Shown in pieces: positions 27,802-36,195 of a DNA stretch of 64,000 bases. Position numbers and translations under genes: made by a program. The notes below the pieces were generated by a model. The model saw nothing but the letters and a program-made list of their open reading frames with translations, was not told the origin of the DNA and ran no database searches. Every line of letters starts with the position of its first letter. Within the stretch, counting starts at the first letter, position 1. This stretch comes from JALEFZ01 sp038527485 (GTDB taxonomy: Bacteria > Bacteroidota > Bacteroidia > J057): assembly GCA_038527485.1 (NCBI GenBank), contig JBCBFT010000006.1, forward strand, positions 1 to 64,000, written 5' to 3'.

Positions 27802-28287
27802 GTGTCAGAATCTTTTTCTCATTTAGACGCTCAAGGCAATCCCTCCATGGTAGATGTCAGCCAGAAACATGTGACGGAGCGCATCGCCATTGCTGAATCC
27901 TTGATGTTCTTGCCAGAAATCATCATGGATCAACTCCAAGGAGGCGAAATTCAAACCAAGAAAGGCCCTGTATTTCATACGGCCATCATTGCGGGAACGC
28001 AGGCAGTCAAGCAGACGGCCAACCTCATCCCCTTGTGTCATCCCCTGATGATCGAGGGAATCAAGATCCACATTGAGCCGATGGATAAATCACATCTACG
28101 TATCCGATGCCGAGTCAAAATCACAGGCAAAACAGGAGTAGAAATGGAAGCACTCACGGGCGCCTCAGTAGCTGCACTTACCATTTATGACATGTGTAAG
28201 GCCTTCTCTCACGAGATGGTCATCAAGGAGACGAAACTGGTAGAAAAGACAGGGGGGAAGCGGGACATTCGGGAGGGAGAAAAATAG
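27802..28287 (+). CDS. moaC: cyclic pyranopterin monophosphate synthase
   Basis: 161 residues, usual length for MoaC, which converts the GTP-derived 3',8-cyclo intermediate to cyclic pyranopterin monophosphate in molybdenum cofactor synthesis. It carries FSHLDAQGNPSMVDVS, KGPVFHTAIIAGTQAVKQT, ANLIPLCHPLMIEG and EMEALTGASVAALTIYDMCKA, with the last conserved lysines in KETKLVEKTGGK. The start is GTG at 27802, because the conserved HLDAQG segment lies before the first ATG (27847). No other moa or moe genes are nearby, so the cofactor genes are scattered. Confidence 0.96.
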   Translation: MSESFSHLDAQGNPSMVDVSQKHVTERIAIAESLMFLPEIIMDQLQGGEIQTKKGPVFHTAIIAGTQAVKQTANLIPLCHPLMIEGIKIHIEPMDKSHLRIRCRVKITGKTGVEMEALTGASVAALTIYDMCKAFSHEMVIKETKLVEKTGGKRDIREGEK

Positions 28288-28326
28288 GTCAGGGAGCATC
28301 AAAAGGACGTTGGCGCTGGCAGGGAG

Positions 28327-28377
28327 CATTGTCCTGAAGGGACAATGTAGCATAGCATGTGGGGTTTAGCCCCATGC
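28327..28377. terminator. two consecutive hairpins after moaC
   Basis: CATTGTCC (28327-28334) pairs with GGACAATG (28340-28347). Then GCAT-GT-GGGG (28355-28364) pairs with CCCCATGC (28370-28377) around a 2-base bulge. They lie between convergent moaC and the NTF2-like gene, so they may end either transcript. No U-run. Confidence 0.5.
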
Positions 28378-28433
28378 TCGAAACATGTTGTACAGGAAAC
28401 CATTTCCATCTGTCTCATCGCCCACTCGTATCA

Positions 28434-28802
28434 TTACCCCAAATGCACACTACTCCCTGCTAGTATTTGCCATTTTCCCCCTACATACTTCCACACGCGC
28501 AGATAGCGAAACCGTCCCTCGAAGGCTTCATTTTGAAATAGTCCCTTTAATTTAGCCATTACAGTCACAATCGCTGTCTCAGCGTGCACTTGAATCTCTA
28601 AATCCTCATGGATTATTTCACTTAAAAATATATAGCCTCTTCGATAATTGTGGAGGTCCGTTTCTTTAGAGATCAAATGTCCAGAAGGGAGCAAAAAGGT
28701 CAACTGGTCATGAATCAGCTCATCTAGCGTGAGGACATCTGCCTGGAGCATGGCTTCGCGAAGGCGGGCTTCTTGTTGGCGAATGATTTCGATGGAGGAC
28801 AT
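28434..28802 (-). CDS. NTF2-like / DUF4440 (SnoaL-like) protein
   Basis: 122 residues, cytoplasmic. An N-terminal helix (IEIIRQQEARLREAMLQADVLTLDELI) is followed by LTFLLPSGHLISKETDLHNYRRG and a beta sheet ending FRYLRVWKYVGGKWQILAGSSVH, the usual layout of DUF4440 nuclear-transport-factor-2-like proteins. These often have small-molecule isomerase or binding functions, but no function can be assigned here. Confidence 0.8.
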   Translation of the reverse strand: MSSIEIIRQQEARLREAMLQADVLTLDELIHDQLTFLLPSGHLISKETDLHNYRRGYIFLSEIIHEDLEIQVHAETAIVTVMAKLKGLFQNEAFEGRFRYLRVWKYVGGKWQILAGSSVHLG

Positions 28803-28865
28803 GTTTTATTTCAAGACCCTCGAGTGAGGGGAATTGTGACAGAGAAATCGTTTTGTATAAATGTA

Positions 28866-28901
28866 GAGAGGCCACAGCCCCTATCGGAACTGTGGCCTCT
28901 C
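28866..28901 (-). terminator. hairpin downstream of the M1 peptidase gene
   Basis: GAGAGGCCACAG (28866-28877) pairs perfectly with CTGTGGCCTCTC (28890-28901), 12 bp with a 12-base loop, 53 bases past the stop of the minus-strand peptidase. The following minus-strand sequence is T/A-rich but has no clean U-run. Confidence 0.65.
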
Positions 28902-28953
28902 TCTATCAAAACTCGTATGTATCTGTTCTTGAAGAAGTAAGACGACTCTCTCC

Positions 28954-31323
28954 TTACTTATCTGATCCTGCAGGTAGTTGTCCCTGCTCCTGCAACTCCT
29001 TCACACGACGGTCAATCTGCATGGGATTAGGACCAGCCTGCTGCTGCTTGAATAGATCAAAGCGAGAAGGTGCAGCACGTGGAGGCCAGAAGTTGTTGGA
29101 GAAATCTGTATCTGCTGTTTCAAGGAAGGGGTCCATCTCGATGCTTACTACTTCTTTTTCTAAGATGAATGTCTTCACGATCTTTTCAGAATCCTTTCTC
29201 CAAATCTCTGCGGGGATCCGCTTGACTTCTTTTGTCCCATCTGTGTAGGTAAACTCCAAAATCAAGGGCATAACCAAACCTCCTACATTGCTGAAATGCA
29301 CTTCGTAGAAGTTGCGGTCCAGGTTCAACAGCTCCTTATCTTCATCCGAAAGATTCTGCATGAGGTAGTTGTACTCCAACTTATCGAGAATCGACACTTT
29401 GGAAGGATCGTATTCATTGTAGTAATCCTTCAGAGAAGGTACACGATCGACCAAGGTCTCCTTGATTTGCTCCTTGTTGCGCTTGTTGCCGATGAAGCGC
29501 TCCTCACGATCATCCGCTGCCAGCGGCTTCTCGACTTCGGGGTCCTGCGTGCTGATGCGATACCACTTCACGTCGTCGATGGACATGTCTACGTGATCTG
29601 TGGTGTAGAACCATCCTCTCCAGAACCAGTCCAGATCTGTACCTGAAGCATCTTCCATCGTGCGGAAGAAATCCGCAGGACTCGGCTGCTTGAACATCCA
29701 CCGCTGGGAGTATGTCTTGAAAGCGAAGTCGAATAACTCACGACCCATGACCGTTTCTCGAAGGATGTTCAATGCTGTGGCAGGCTTGCCATAGGCGTTG
29801 TTTCCAAACTGCCAGATAGACTCAGAGTTGGTCATGATCGGAACGATTCTATCCTTGTCTCCTTTCATGTAGTCCGCGATCTTGTAAGCAGGACCACGAC
29901 GAGAGGGATAGCCACGCTCCCACTCCTGCTCAGAGAGATATTGTAAGAAGGAGTTCAAGCCTTCGTCCATCCATGTCCACTGGCGCTCGTCAGAGTTGAC
30001 GATCATCGGGAAGTAGTTGTGTCCTACCTCGTGAATGACGACAGAGATCAGACCATACTTGGCGCGCTTAGAATAGGTTCCATCCGCTTCGGGACGATAG
30101 CCGTTGAAGCAGATCATGGGATATTCCATCCCGATATTGTTGATGTGTGCGGAGATCGCGACAGGATAAGGATAATCGAAGGTATACTTGGAATAGACAT
30201 CCAAGGTGTGCGCGACGGCGCGTGTAGAGTACATGCCCCAAAGGGGATTGGCTTCCTTGGGATAATAGGACATAGCCATGACGGTGCGATCGCCAAACTT
30301 TACGCCTTGAGCGTCCCAAAGGTACTTACGAGAAGAGGCAAAGGCGAAGTCACGTACATTTTTGGCCTTGAACTCCCAGGTCTTCGTCGCTGTGGCATCT
30401 TCTTTTTCGGCTTCTGTCGCCTCTTCTTGCGTCACAATCATCACAGGATCACTGCTATTTTTGGCTTGCTCAAAACGCTCACGCTGCGCCGCTGTCATGA
30501 CGTCTTTCATGTTTTGCAACTCACCTGTTGCGCCTAGCACGTGGTCTTCAGGCGTGGTGATACGTACATTGTAGTCACCGAAGGAAAGCGTAAACTCGCC
30601 TCTCCCGAGGAACTGCTTATTTTGCCATCCATAGACATCATTGTACACACACATGCGGGGATAAAACTGCGCAATGGTGTAGATATGGTTTTCATCTTCT
30701 GGGAAATATTCAAATCCAGAGCGTCCACGTCCGTTGCCTCCGATAGGTTTGTTACGGTCGTTGATGTTGTACCACCACTTGACGCGGAAGGTGTAGGACT
30801 TGCCTGACTTGAGTGCCTCGGGCAGGTCTACACGCATCATCGTTTGGTTGATCGTGAAAGGAAGGTCCTTTCCATCTGTCGTCTTGACAAAGTCTATATT
30901 GAAGCCACCTTCAAATTCCTCTGTACGCAATTGCTCTACGATGTAGGAAAAAGGGACTTGGTCATTATTATCTGAGATACTGCCTGTTTCTGTCTTATAA
31001 GAGTCGGAAGTTTTTGCACGTACGTTTTGGTCGAGTTGCAACCAAAGGTAGGCCAATGCATCTGGTGACTCATTGTGATAGGTAATGGTCTCTTCGCCAT
31101 AGATGCGCTGATTTTCGTCATCGAGGGTGATGTCCATGTTGTAATCGGCGCGGTTTTGCCAGTAGGCAGCACTGGGAGCACCTGCCGCATTGCGATAGAC
31201 ATTGGGCGTAGGGATTTCCTGCTCCAGTTGGCGAAACTTATTTTTGTTGGTGTTTTCTTGTGCATGCAGCGGCAGGCTTACCAGCCCTGTCAGACACAAG
31301 ACAACAATCAGTATCTTCTTCAT
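28954..31323 (-). CDS. secreted M1-family zinc metallopeptidase
   Basis: 789 residues with signal peptide MKKILIVVLCLTGLVSLPLHAQ. The zinc site is HEVGH (His431, Glu432, His435) with the third ligand Glu454 in WMDEGLNSF, the gluzincin spacing. The substrate-binding segment reads NIGMEYPM at about 397-403, as in the branch of M1-like proteins where the classic GAMEN is replaced by GMEYP. An N-terminal beta domain (about 55-270) matches the M1 layout. No T9SS tail is present, so a periplasmic or lipid-free exported peptidase is likely. Peptide substrate unknown. Confidence 0.9.
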   Translation of the reverse strand: MKKILIVVLCLTGLVSLPLHAQENTNKNKFRQLEQEIPTPNVYRNAAGAPSAAYWQNRADYNMDITLDDENQRIYGEETITYHNESPDALAYLWLQLDQNVRAKTSDSYKTETGSISDNNDQVPFSYIVEQLRTEEFEGGFNIDFVKTTDGKDLPFTINQTMMRVDLPEALKSGKSYTFRVKWWYNINDRNKPIGGNGRGRSGFEYFPEDENHIYTIAQFYPRMCVYNDVYGWQNKQFLGRGEFTLSFGDYNVRITTPEDHVLGATGELQNMKDVMTAAQRERFEQAKNSSDPVMIVTQEEATEAEKEDATATKTWEFKAKNVRDFAFASSRKYLWDAQGVKFGDRTVMAMSYYPKEANPLWGMYSTRAVAHTLDVYSKYTFDYPYPVAISAHINNIGMEYPMICFNGYRPEADGTYSKRAKYGLISVVIHEVGHNYFPMIVNSDERQWTWMDEGLNSFLQYLSEQEWERGYPSRRGPAYKIADYMKGDKDRIVPIMTNSESIWQFGNNAYGKPATALNILRETVMGRELFDFAFKTYSQRWMFKQPSPADFFRTMEDASGTDLDWFWRGWFYTTDHVDMSIDDVKWYRISTQDPEVEKPLAADDREERFIGNKRNKEQIKETLVDRVPSLKDYYNEYDPSKVSILDKLEYNYLMQNLSDEDKELLNLDRNFYEVHFSNVGGLVMPLILEFTYTDGTKEVKRIPAEIWRKDSEKIVKTFILEKEVVSIEMDPFLETADTDFSNNFWPPRAAPSRFDLFKQQQAGPNPMQIDRRVKELQEQGQLPAGSDK

Positions 31324-31475
31324 ATGAGTGTAAGTGTTAAGCAGTAAGATTTTCTAAGGCTTTAAACTACAACATTCCCTTGATTAAGGAAGGTTATATT
31401 AGGCGTTTTTATACCCTTTAAACAGAGAATAGGCATAGCTGTTCAAAGGATGAAAAACTTTCACTAGCTGATGAA

Positions 31476-31519
31476 AAAAGCAAATACTTTGAAGACTGAA
31501 AGCTCAATCTCCAAAGTAT
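31476..31519 (-). terminator. intrinsic-type terminator after the T9SS protein gene
   Basis: On the minus strand ATACTTTG (31519-31512) pairs with CAAAGTAT (31491-31484), followed by TTGCTTTTTTC. It lies 92 bases past the stop of the gene at 31611-33977. Confidence 0.55.
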
Positions 31520-31610
31520 CTACTGAAGGGCAGATCGTCTCTACCAAATCTGGTCTTTCCTCTTTGAATGAAAAGAAGTCCTTCTGGTCAGGATGTGAAT
31601 TTGAGTGATC

Positions 31611-33977
31611 CTATAGCTTGACAAGCTTGGCTGTCTGTCTGGCATTTTGTGTTTGAATCACTGCCTGATAGTAACCTGGTGCGAGTTGATCACCTTCTAC
31701 TTTGATTTTGTATTCCCCTGCCTCATAATATCCATCGACCAGCGAGAGCACTTGACGTCCATTGAGATCATACACAGCTACAGATACCGATCCTGGATCT
31801 TGGATGCTGTAAGCTAAGGTAGTCGTATGGTCAAAGGGATTGGGCGCTGCTTGAATCGATAATGTATAAGAAAGATCTACATCAGCGCCACTTTGTGATT
31901 GGGCCAATCTAAGGTCTCGCTGCGGGGATTGGTATTTATTCCCTCCACAGAAGGACTCGATCTGCGATATACTTTGAGCAGGTAATGGCGTGCGTCCTTC
32001 TATATCAGTTGGCGTTCCTAAGGTCAGGGTGACATTGGGAGGTACAACTACACCAGGTCTCACTTCTATCTCAGGAGCGATAAACGTAATGGGTGTATTT
32101 CCATTAGAAAAAACAGTTCCTTGGTCTATGATGATTTTGGACCAAGCGTATTGATTAGCAGAGACCGTACTGCTTCCATTCAATGTCAAAATAGAGCCTA
32201 TATTTGAATAGGGAGTTGAAATGGCACTATTTACCGATTCTGTAGTTACGGGAAAGCTCCCTACCCAAAGGGTCGATTGCGCATTTCCTGAGTTATCGGT
32301 TCGATCTAGCTTGACAAATAGCTTCACAAAAAGCTGATAGTCGCCCAAAGTCATTCCCTTATAGTCAAGTTTTAATGCCACAAGATCTAAATCCTCTAAA
32401 GGGACAAGCGCTGTACGATAAACGTGTTCTTCTACATCCAACTCCTTGGTAGCATGACTACTACTGGCAGCAGCCGATTTTAACTGACTGTTGGTCGTTC
32501 GTAATTCAAGATAACCCATGATTTCAGGTGCTCCCACATAATCAACAGAAGGATTGATGACGTACTTTAGATTGCTCGAAAGGGGAGATTTTAGCTTAAA
32601 ATCTTTGTAATACCTCACCGTACGAACAGAATTGCTTTTGGGAGTTGGAGGTGTCTGAGTCACAAGAACTCTAGTATATTCCTGAACAGTAGGCGTCTCT
32701 AACAGGTTAAATATCCCTACGGGTTCATTGTACCTAGCATATCTAGATGCCTGCTTCGTTTCTGCATTGAGTGAGCCAGGGGTGTAGAAAATGATGTCTG
32801 CAAAATCAAACACACCCACAATTTCCCCATTGAGTTTGATATTAGAGTTAATGGCCATCGGACTCACCTTCACGAGTTGTGGGGTAACAGGCTTAGGATT
32901 GATGATTCCAGAAAAAAATTGTACCAGATCTAAAGCTGGCCCCACATAAGGAACTAGGTCTAAAAGATCCTCAAACGTTTCATTGCCCTTCAAAAGTTCC
33001 TGGAAATCGTTGAGTTTGTTCACCTTCGTTAGTTCCTCAACCTTTAATTGTATATTACTCTTGCCTTCTACCTTTAGCGCCTTCTTCTGTTTGTCTACAA
33101 AGTCTTTGCCCGATTTATAAGACTTTACTCCAGTCTTGTATAGGGTTCTCAAGTCTTTTACACTCACAGACCACCCATTTTCTGTCGGTTTATCGTTGTC
33201 CTTATTCTGTTTGTTCTCGATGTTGGTTATTTCTCCTGTAATCTCTCCACTTAGGGTAATCAGTGATCTCTCAATCAACTGGACATTCGCCTCTACTATG
33301 GATTCATACGAACAAACACAGGGGTCGTAGGCCATATTGAATTCCGCATAGAACCACTTACCTGCTCCATTTTTAAACTCTGAAGCTGCTACGGCCTCCA
33401 CATCATCTTCACTAAAAGTCTCTACTGATTTTAACCTACTGGAGTGGCTCAAAATTGAGGGTAAAGCAGTATTAGATGAGACAGGATTCTCTTGTACTTT
33501 GATGGTGATCTTTGCTCCATTAAAGGGCACGCTGTAATCACCTGCGACAAAAATACGAAGCTTGCCAGAATACTTGTTGTAGAGCACGACATAAATAAAA
33601 TCTGTAGGAGTTGCCGCATTTGCACTGCCATCGAGCGTTTTTCCTACATCTTGCTTGATGAGTTCCCAACCATCATTGGGATCCATGTCCTTACTCTCAA
33701 AAAGATGAGAGACAATGGAGTTATCATCTTGATAGAATGGAGAAAAAACTTCGGGCGAATTGATGTAGACCGAATTGATGTCGTATTGATTGATCGTCCA
33801 ATTGAACCAATTCAGTCGGTCTGTATCATTGGGGTTAATTTCGTCATTTTGTGCATTGGGAGGATAGGTCTGAATATTCTTATCCTCACATGCATCAGCA
33901 TTGGTTTGGGCAAATATATGGCCTGTCAGCCCTAGGCAGAGCATAGCTAAGCCTATTAGGTAACTGTAAAATTTCAT
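31611..33977 (-). CDS. secreted T9SS-sorted protein of unknown function
   Basis: 788 residues with signal peptide MKFYSYLIGLAMLCLGLTGHIFAQ and a type A T9SS C-terminal domain (IQAAPNPFDHTTTLAYSIQ, VYDLNGRQVLSLVDGYY, TAKLVKL). The middle has no recognised catalytic motif: a lysine-rich helical stretch (about 260-340) sits between beta-rich parts. The gene starts only 4 bases after the stop of the lipoprotein at 33982-34764, so they form an operon and may work together at the surface. Confidence 0.82.
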   Translation of the reverse strand: MKFYSYLIGLAMLCLGLTGHIFAQTNADACEDKNIQTYPPNAQNDEINPNDTDRLNWFNWTINQYDINSVYINSPEVFSPFYQDDNSIVSHLFESKDMDPNDGWELIKQDVGKTLDGSANAATPTDFIYVVLYNKYSGKLRIFVAGDYSVPFNGAKITIKVQENPVSSNTALPSILSHSSRLKSVETFSEDDVEAVAASEFKNGAGKWFYAEFNMAYDPCVCSYESIVEANVQLIERSLITLSGEITGEITNIENKQNKDNDKPTENGWSVSVKDLRTLYKTGVKSYKSGKDFVDKQKKALKVEGKSNIQLKVEELTKVNKLNDFQELLKGNETFEDLLDLVPYVGPALDLVQFFSGIINPKPVTPQLVKVSPMAINSNIKLNGEIVGVFDFADIIFYTPGSLNAETKQASRYARYNEPVGIFNLLETPTVQEYTRVLVTQTPPTPKSNSVRTVRYYKDFKLKSPLSSNLKYVINPSVDYVGAPEIMGYLELRTTNSQLKSAAASSSHATKELDVEEHVYRTALVPLEDLDLVALKLDYKGMTLGDYQLFVKLFVKLDRTDNSGNAQSTLWVGSFPVTTESVNSAISTPYSNIGSILTLNGSSTVSANQYAWSKIIIDQGTVFSNGNTPITFIAPEIEVRPGVVVPPNVTLTLGTPTDIEGRTPLPAQSISQIESFCGGNKYQSPQRDLRLAQSQSGADVDLSYTLSIQAAPNPFDHTTTLAYSIQDPGSVSVAVYDLNGRQVLSLVDGYYEAGEYKIKVEGDQLAPGYYQAVIQTQNARQTAKLVKL

Positions 33978-33981
33978 GTTT

Positions 33982-34764
33982 TTATTGAATTTTCACTCCT
34001 CGAAAGCAGTCGGACTGCCTGGGAGCATCAAGGTTATCAATGGATCTAGTCGTAAATGGGATCGTCACAAACTGACGGCTCGAATCGAGATACATAAATC
34101 CGTTGGGATCATCGCAACCAAAAGCAAACAGATCATCGGCTCCGAAAGACATGACATCATACTGGTAATCTACCACGAGTCTACTTTCGGCTTTGCATCC
34201 ACGATTGATGTTGTCAAACAACAAATCGAATGCACCCAGGGTAAGCGATACGTCAAAAGAATCTGCAGGCGCACTGTCTAAGACACCTCTGTAACGCCCA
34301 AAGATGGGCGCAGTCTGAAAGGGCACGATGGTAAAGCTTTTCTCCAGCGTATCACGTCTTTCTGTAGGAGAAAGGCAGTTTGTCTGGCGCTCGCTTGTCA
34401 CGATTAGCTGTACACGCACCCTCCCTTCTGGCTCTGTGAAAAGTAAACTCACAGTCGACTCATCGAAGGTTCGAGGGTCTTTTCCTACTTTCCATTCGTA
34501 GGTATCGTATCCCTCGGATGCCACAAACTTGACCCTAGTGCCTACGCACATCGTGTCTCTGGATACCAAAGTGTCACCAAATCCATTTCGCTCACTGTCG
34601 TAGTACCTTAGCTGAGCCATGATGTCAAAGTCAGCCGAAATAGGCGATACCTCAAAACAAGGATCGTAATTGGGACAGTCGGGATCTGAGGGATCATCGC
34701 ATCGCTTGCATGAAATACCTAAACATAGGATACAGCCTATCAAAACGAGAATGCTTGCTCTCAT
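33982..34764 (-). CDS. lipoprotein with PKD-like beta domain
   Basis: 260 residues. The lipoprotein signal ends LCLGISC with Cys19, followed by KRCDDPSDPDC. Residues about 40-150 look like a PKD/Ig-like fold (GTRVKFVASEGYDTYEWKVG, VRVQLIVTSE), and the remainder (GRYRGVLDSAPADSFDVSLTLG) is typical of small Bacteroidota surface lipoproteins. Function unknown. First gene of a two-gene operon with the T9SS protein. Confidence 0.78.
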   Translation of the reverse strand: MRASILVLIGCILCLGISCKRCDDPSDPDCPNYDPCFEVSPISADFDIMAQLRYYDSERNGFGDTLVSRDTMCVGTRVKFVASEGYDTYEWKVGKDPRTFDESTVSLLFTEPEGRVRVQLIVTSERQTNCLSPTERRDTLEKSFTIVPFQTAPIFGRYRGVLDSAPADSFDVSLTLGAFDLLFDNINRGCKAESRLVVDYQYDVMSFGADDLFAFGCDDPNGFMYLDSSRQFVTIPFTTRSIDNLDAPRQSDCFRGVKIQ

Positions 34765-35073
34765 TGTTAAAATTCTAATGATTAAAAAGATTGATGTGAA
34801 GCCATCAGATGTTCATGTGTTGAAGTGCTCAAGTAAGAAGTCAGATGTTGAGATTTCATCCCGTGAAGGATTTCACTTCATTCAGGACGAGGGACTTACA
34901 GTGTTGCTGTTGAAGGCTTTTCACCTTCCCGATACCTCGTTTTCTTATGTCTGTCTGCTCAACTAAGGGTTTATGCCCCTCCATGGTACGGAAGTGGCAT
35001 AAACCTATCACTAACCTCCTCTTTGCTATCTATTTTTGTCTCTTTATCCAACAGATAGGAGAAGCACACATCC
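34765..35073. other. 309-base intergenic region with a strong hairpin
   Basis: GGTTTATGCC (34968-34977) pairs perfectly with GGCATAAACC (34996-35005). It lies 69 bases beyond the stop of the minus-strand tail-fibre-like gene and may end its transcript; no U-run follows. The promoter of the lipoprotein operon should be in 34770-34960, but no box is convincing. Confidence 0.5.
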
Positions 35074-36030
35074 CTACTCCTGATTCTGGAGCGCGTTGAG
35101 CTGTGCCTTCAATTCGGCCATTTCCTTGTTGAGTTCCAAGATATAAAGGGTTAATTCTTCAATCTTTTCCATCTGAAGCGTCGTCATTTTCGCTACCTCA
35201 ATTCCTTCAGATTCTACTACGCTCGCTGCAGGAATGTTGGGTAGGTGATTGTTTTCTTCGATGTAGTTCTCTAGCTCTGTCAAGTCCATACGCTGGTAGT
35301 CATCAGCAAAAACATAGTCAGGCCAGTTGGCAAATGTTTGAACCTTCAATTCCTCACAGATGATGTTGCCATTGACAGCCAGTTTGTACGCATCGCCTTT
35401 GACATCCCAGTGGGGTACTCCAATGCTGACATTTCCATTGGCAGCTAGACGCATGCCACGCTTATTGCCATCAGACCAAGGCGCGAAGACCAAACCTGCA
35501 TCTTGATTGCGGCTCGTAGGGGCGTCCATGTCTGTCCAGATCACGGCGATGTCACCTTGACGTACAGCTCCTCCATAGCTACCTCCCCCTGCATTCATAC
35601 GGAAGAAGAGACGGTCGCTTGTTCCTGAGGCTGCATCTTCGTTGAGTTCGAGTTTTACTTTGGAGTCACCAAGCAAGGAGGCTGTACCGATCCCTACCAT
35701 ACCTAGTTTGTTCATAAAGATGGTATTCTTTCCTACACCTGATGGGCCATCGTACACTTTGAACAATAGGCCACGGTTACTTGAACTATTACCTGTGACA
35801 GCCATGGTCGTGTACGTATTCCATCCGTTGCGACCCAAGTAAATGGAGTTAGGATTGGAAGAAGTTCCTATGACCTGGAAAATGGCCGTGTTGGTGTAGC
35901 TGGTTCCGCCTCCTGCCAGTACTTTTCCTGATCCGAGGGTCGTATTACCGACTTTCAACTGGGCAAATGCTTGTGAAAGCGTCAAAAAGAACACAATGAT
36001 TGCGATAAAAGAAATTTGAAGAGATTTCAT
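35074..36030 (-). CDS. secreted tail-fibre-like protein with C-terminal coiled coil
   Basis: 318 residues. Signal peptide MKSLQISFIAIIVFFLTLSQAFAQ, then a glycine/asparagine-rich beta-strand region (about 25-210) like tail-fibre or adhesin stalks. The end (about 215-318) carries the common Bacteroidota block VNGNIICEELKVQTFANWPD, NYIEENNHLPNIPAASVV and a coiled coil (MEKIEELTLYILELNKEMAELKAQL). This block resembles intramolecular-chaperone or peptidase-S74-associated tails, but no S74 catalytic residues could be recognised. Likely a trimeric surface protein (inference). Confidence 0.82.
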   Translation of the reverse strand: MKSLQISFIAIIVFFLTLSQAFAQLKVGNTTLGSGKVLAGGGTSYTNTAIFQVIGTSSNPNSIYLGRNGWNTYTTMAVTGNSSSNRGLLFKVYDGPSGVGKNTIFMNKLGMVGIGTASLLGDSKVKLELNEDAASGTSDRLFFRMNAGGGSYGGAVRQGDIAVIWTDMDAPTSRNQDAGLVFAPWSDGNKRGMRLAANGNVSIGVPHWDVKGDAYKLAVNGNIICEELKVQTFANWPDYVFADDYQRMDLTELENYIEENNHLPNIPAASVVESEGIEVAKMTTLQMEKIEELTLYILELNKEMAELKAQLNALQNQE

Positions 36031-36195
36031 GATAATTTATCTTTTGATGTGTGGTTAATGCTTACTTAAAAAGTTTTGTGATAATGGTTAAAAGTGTCAG
36101 CAAAGGGGTTTCATGGCTTTCCCATGCAGAGTCTTTGCTTACTCTGGTAGTTTGAACATCATGTCTAGAAAAAGTGAATGTGATGTGTATGAGTG

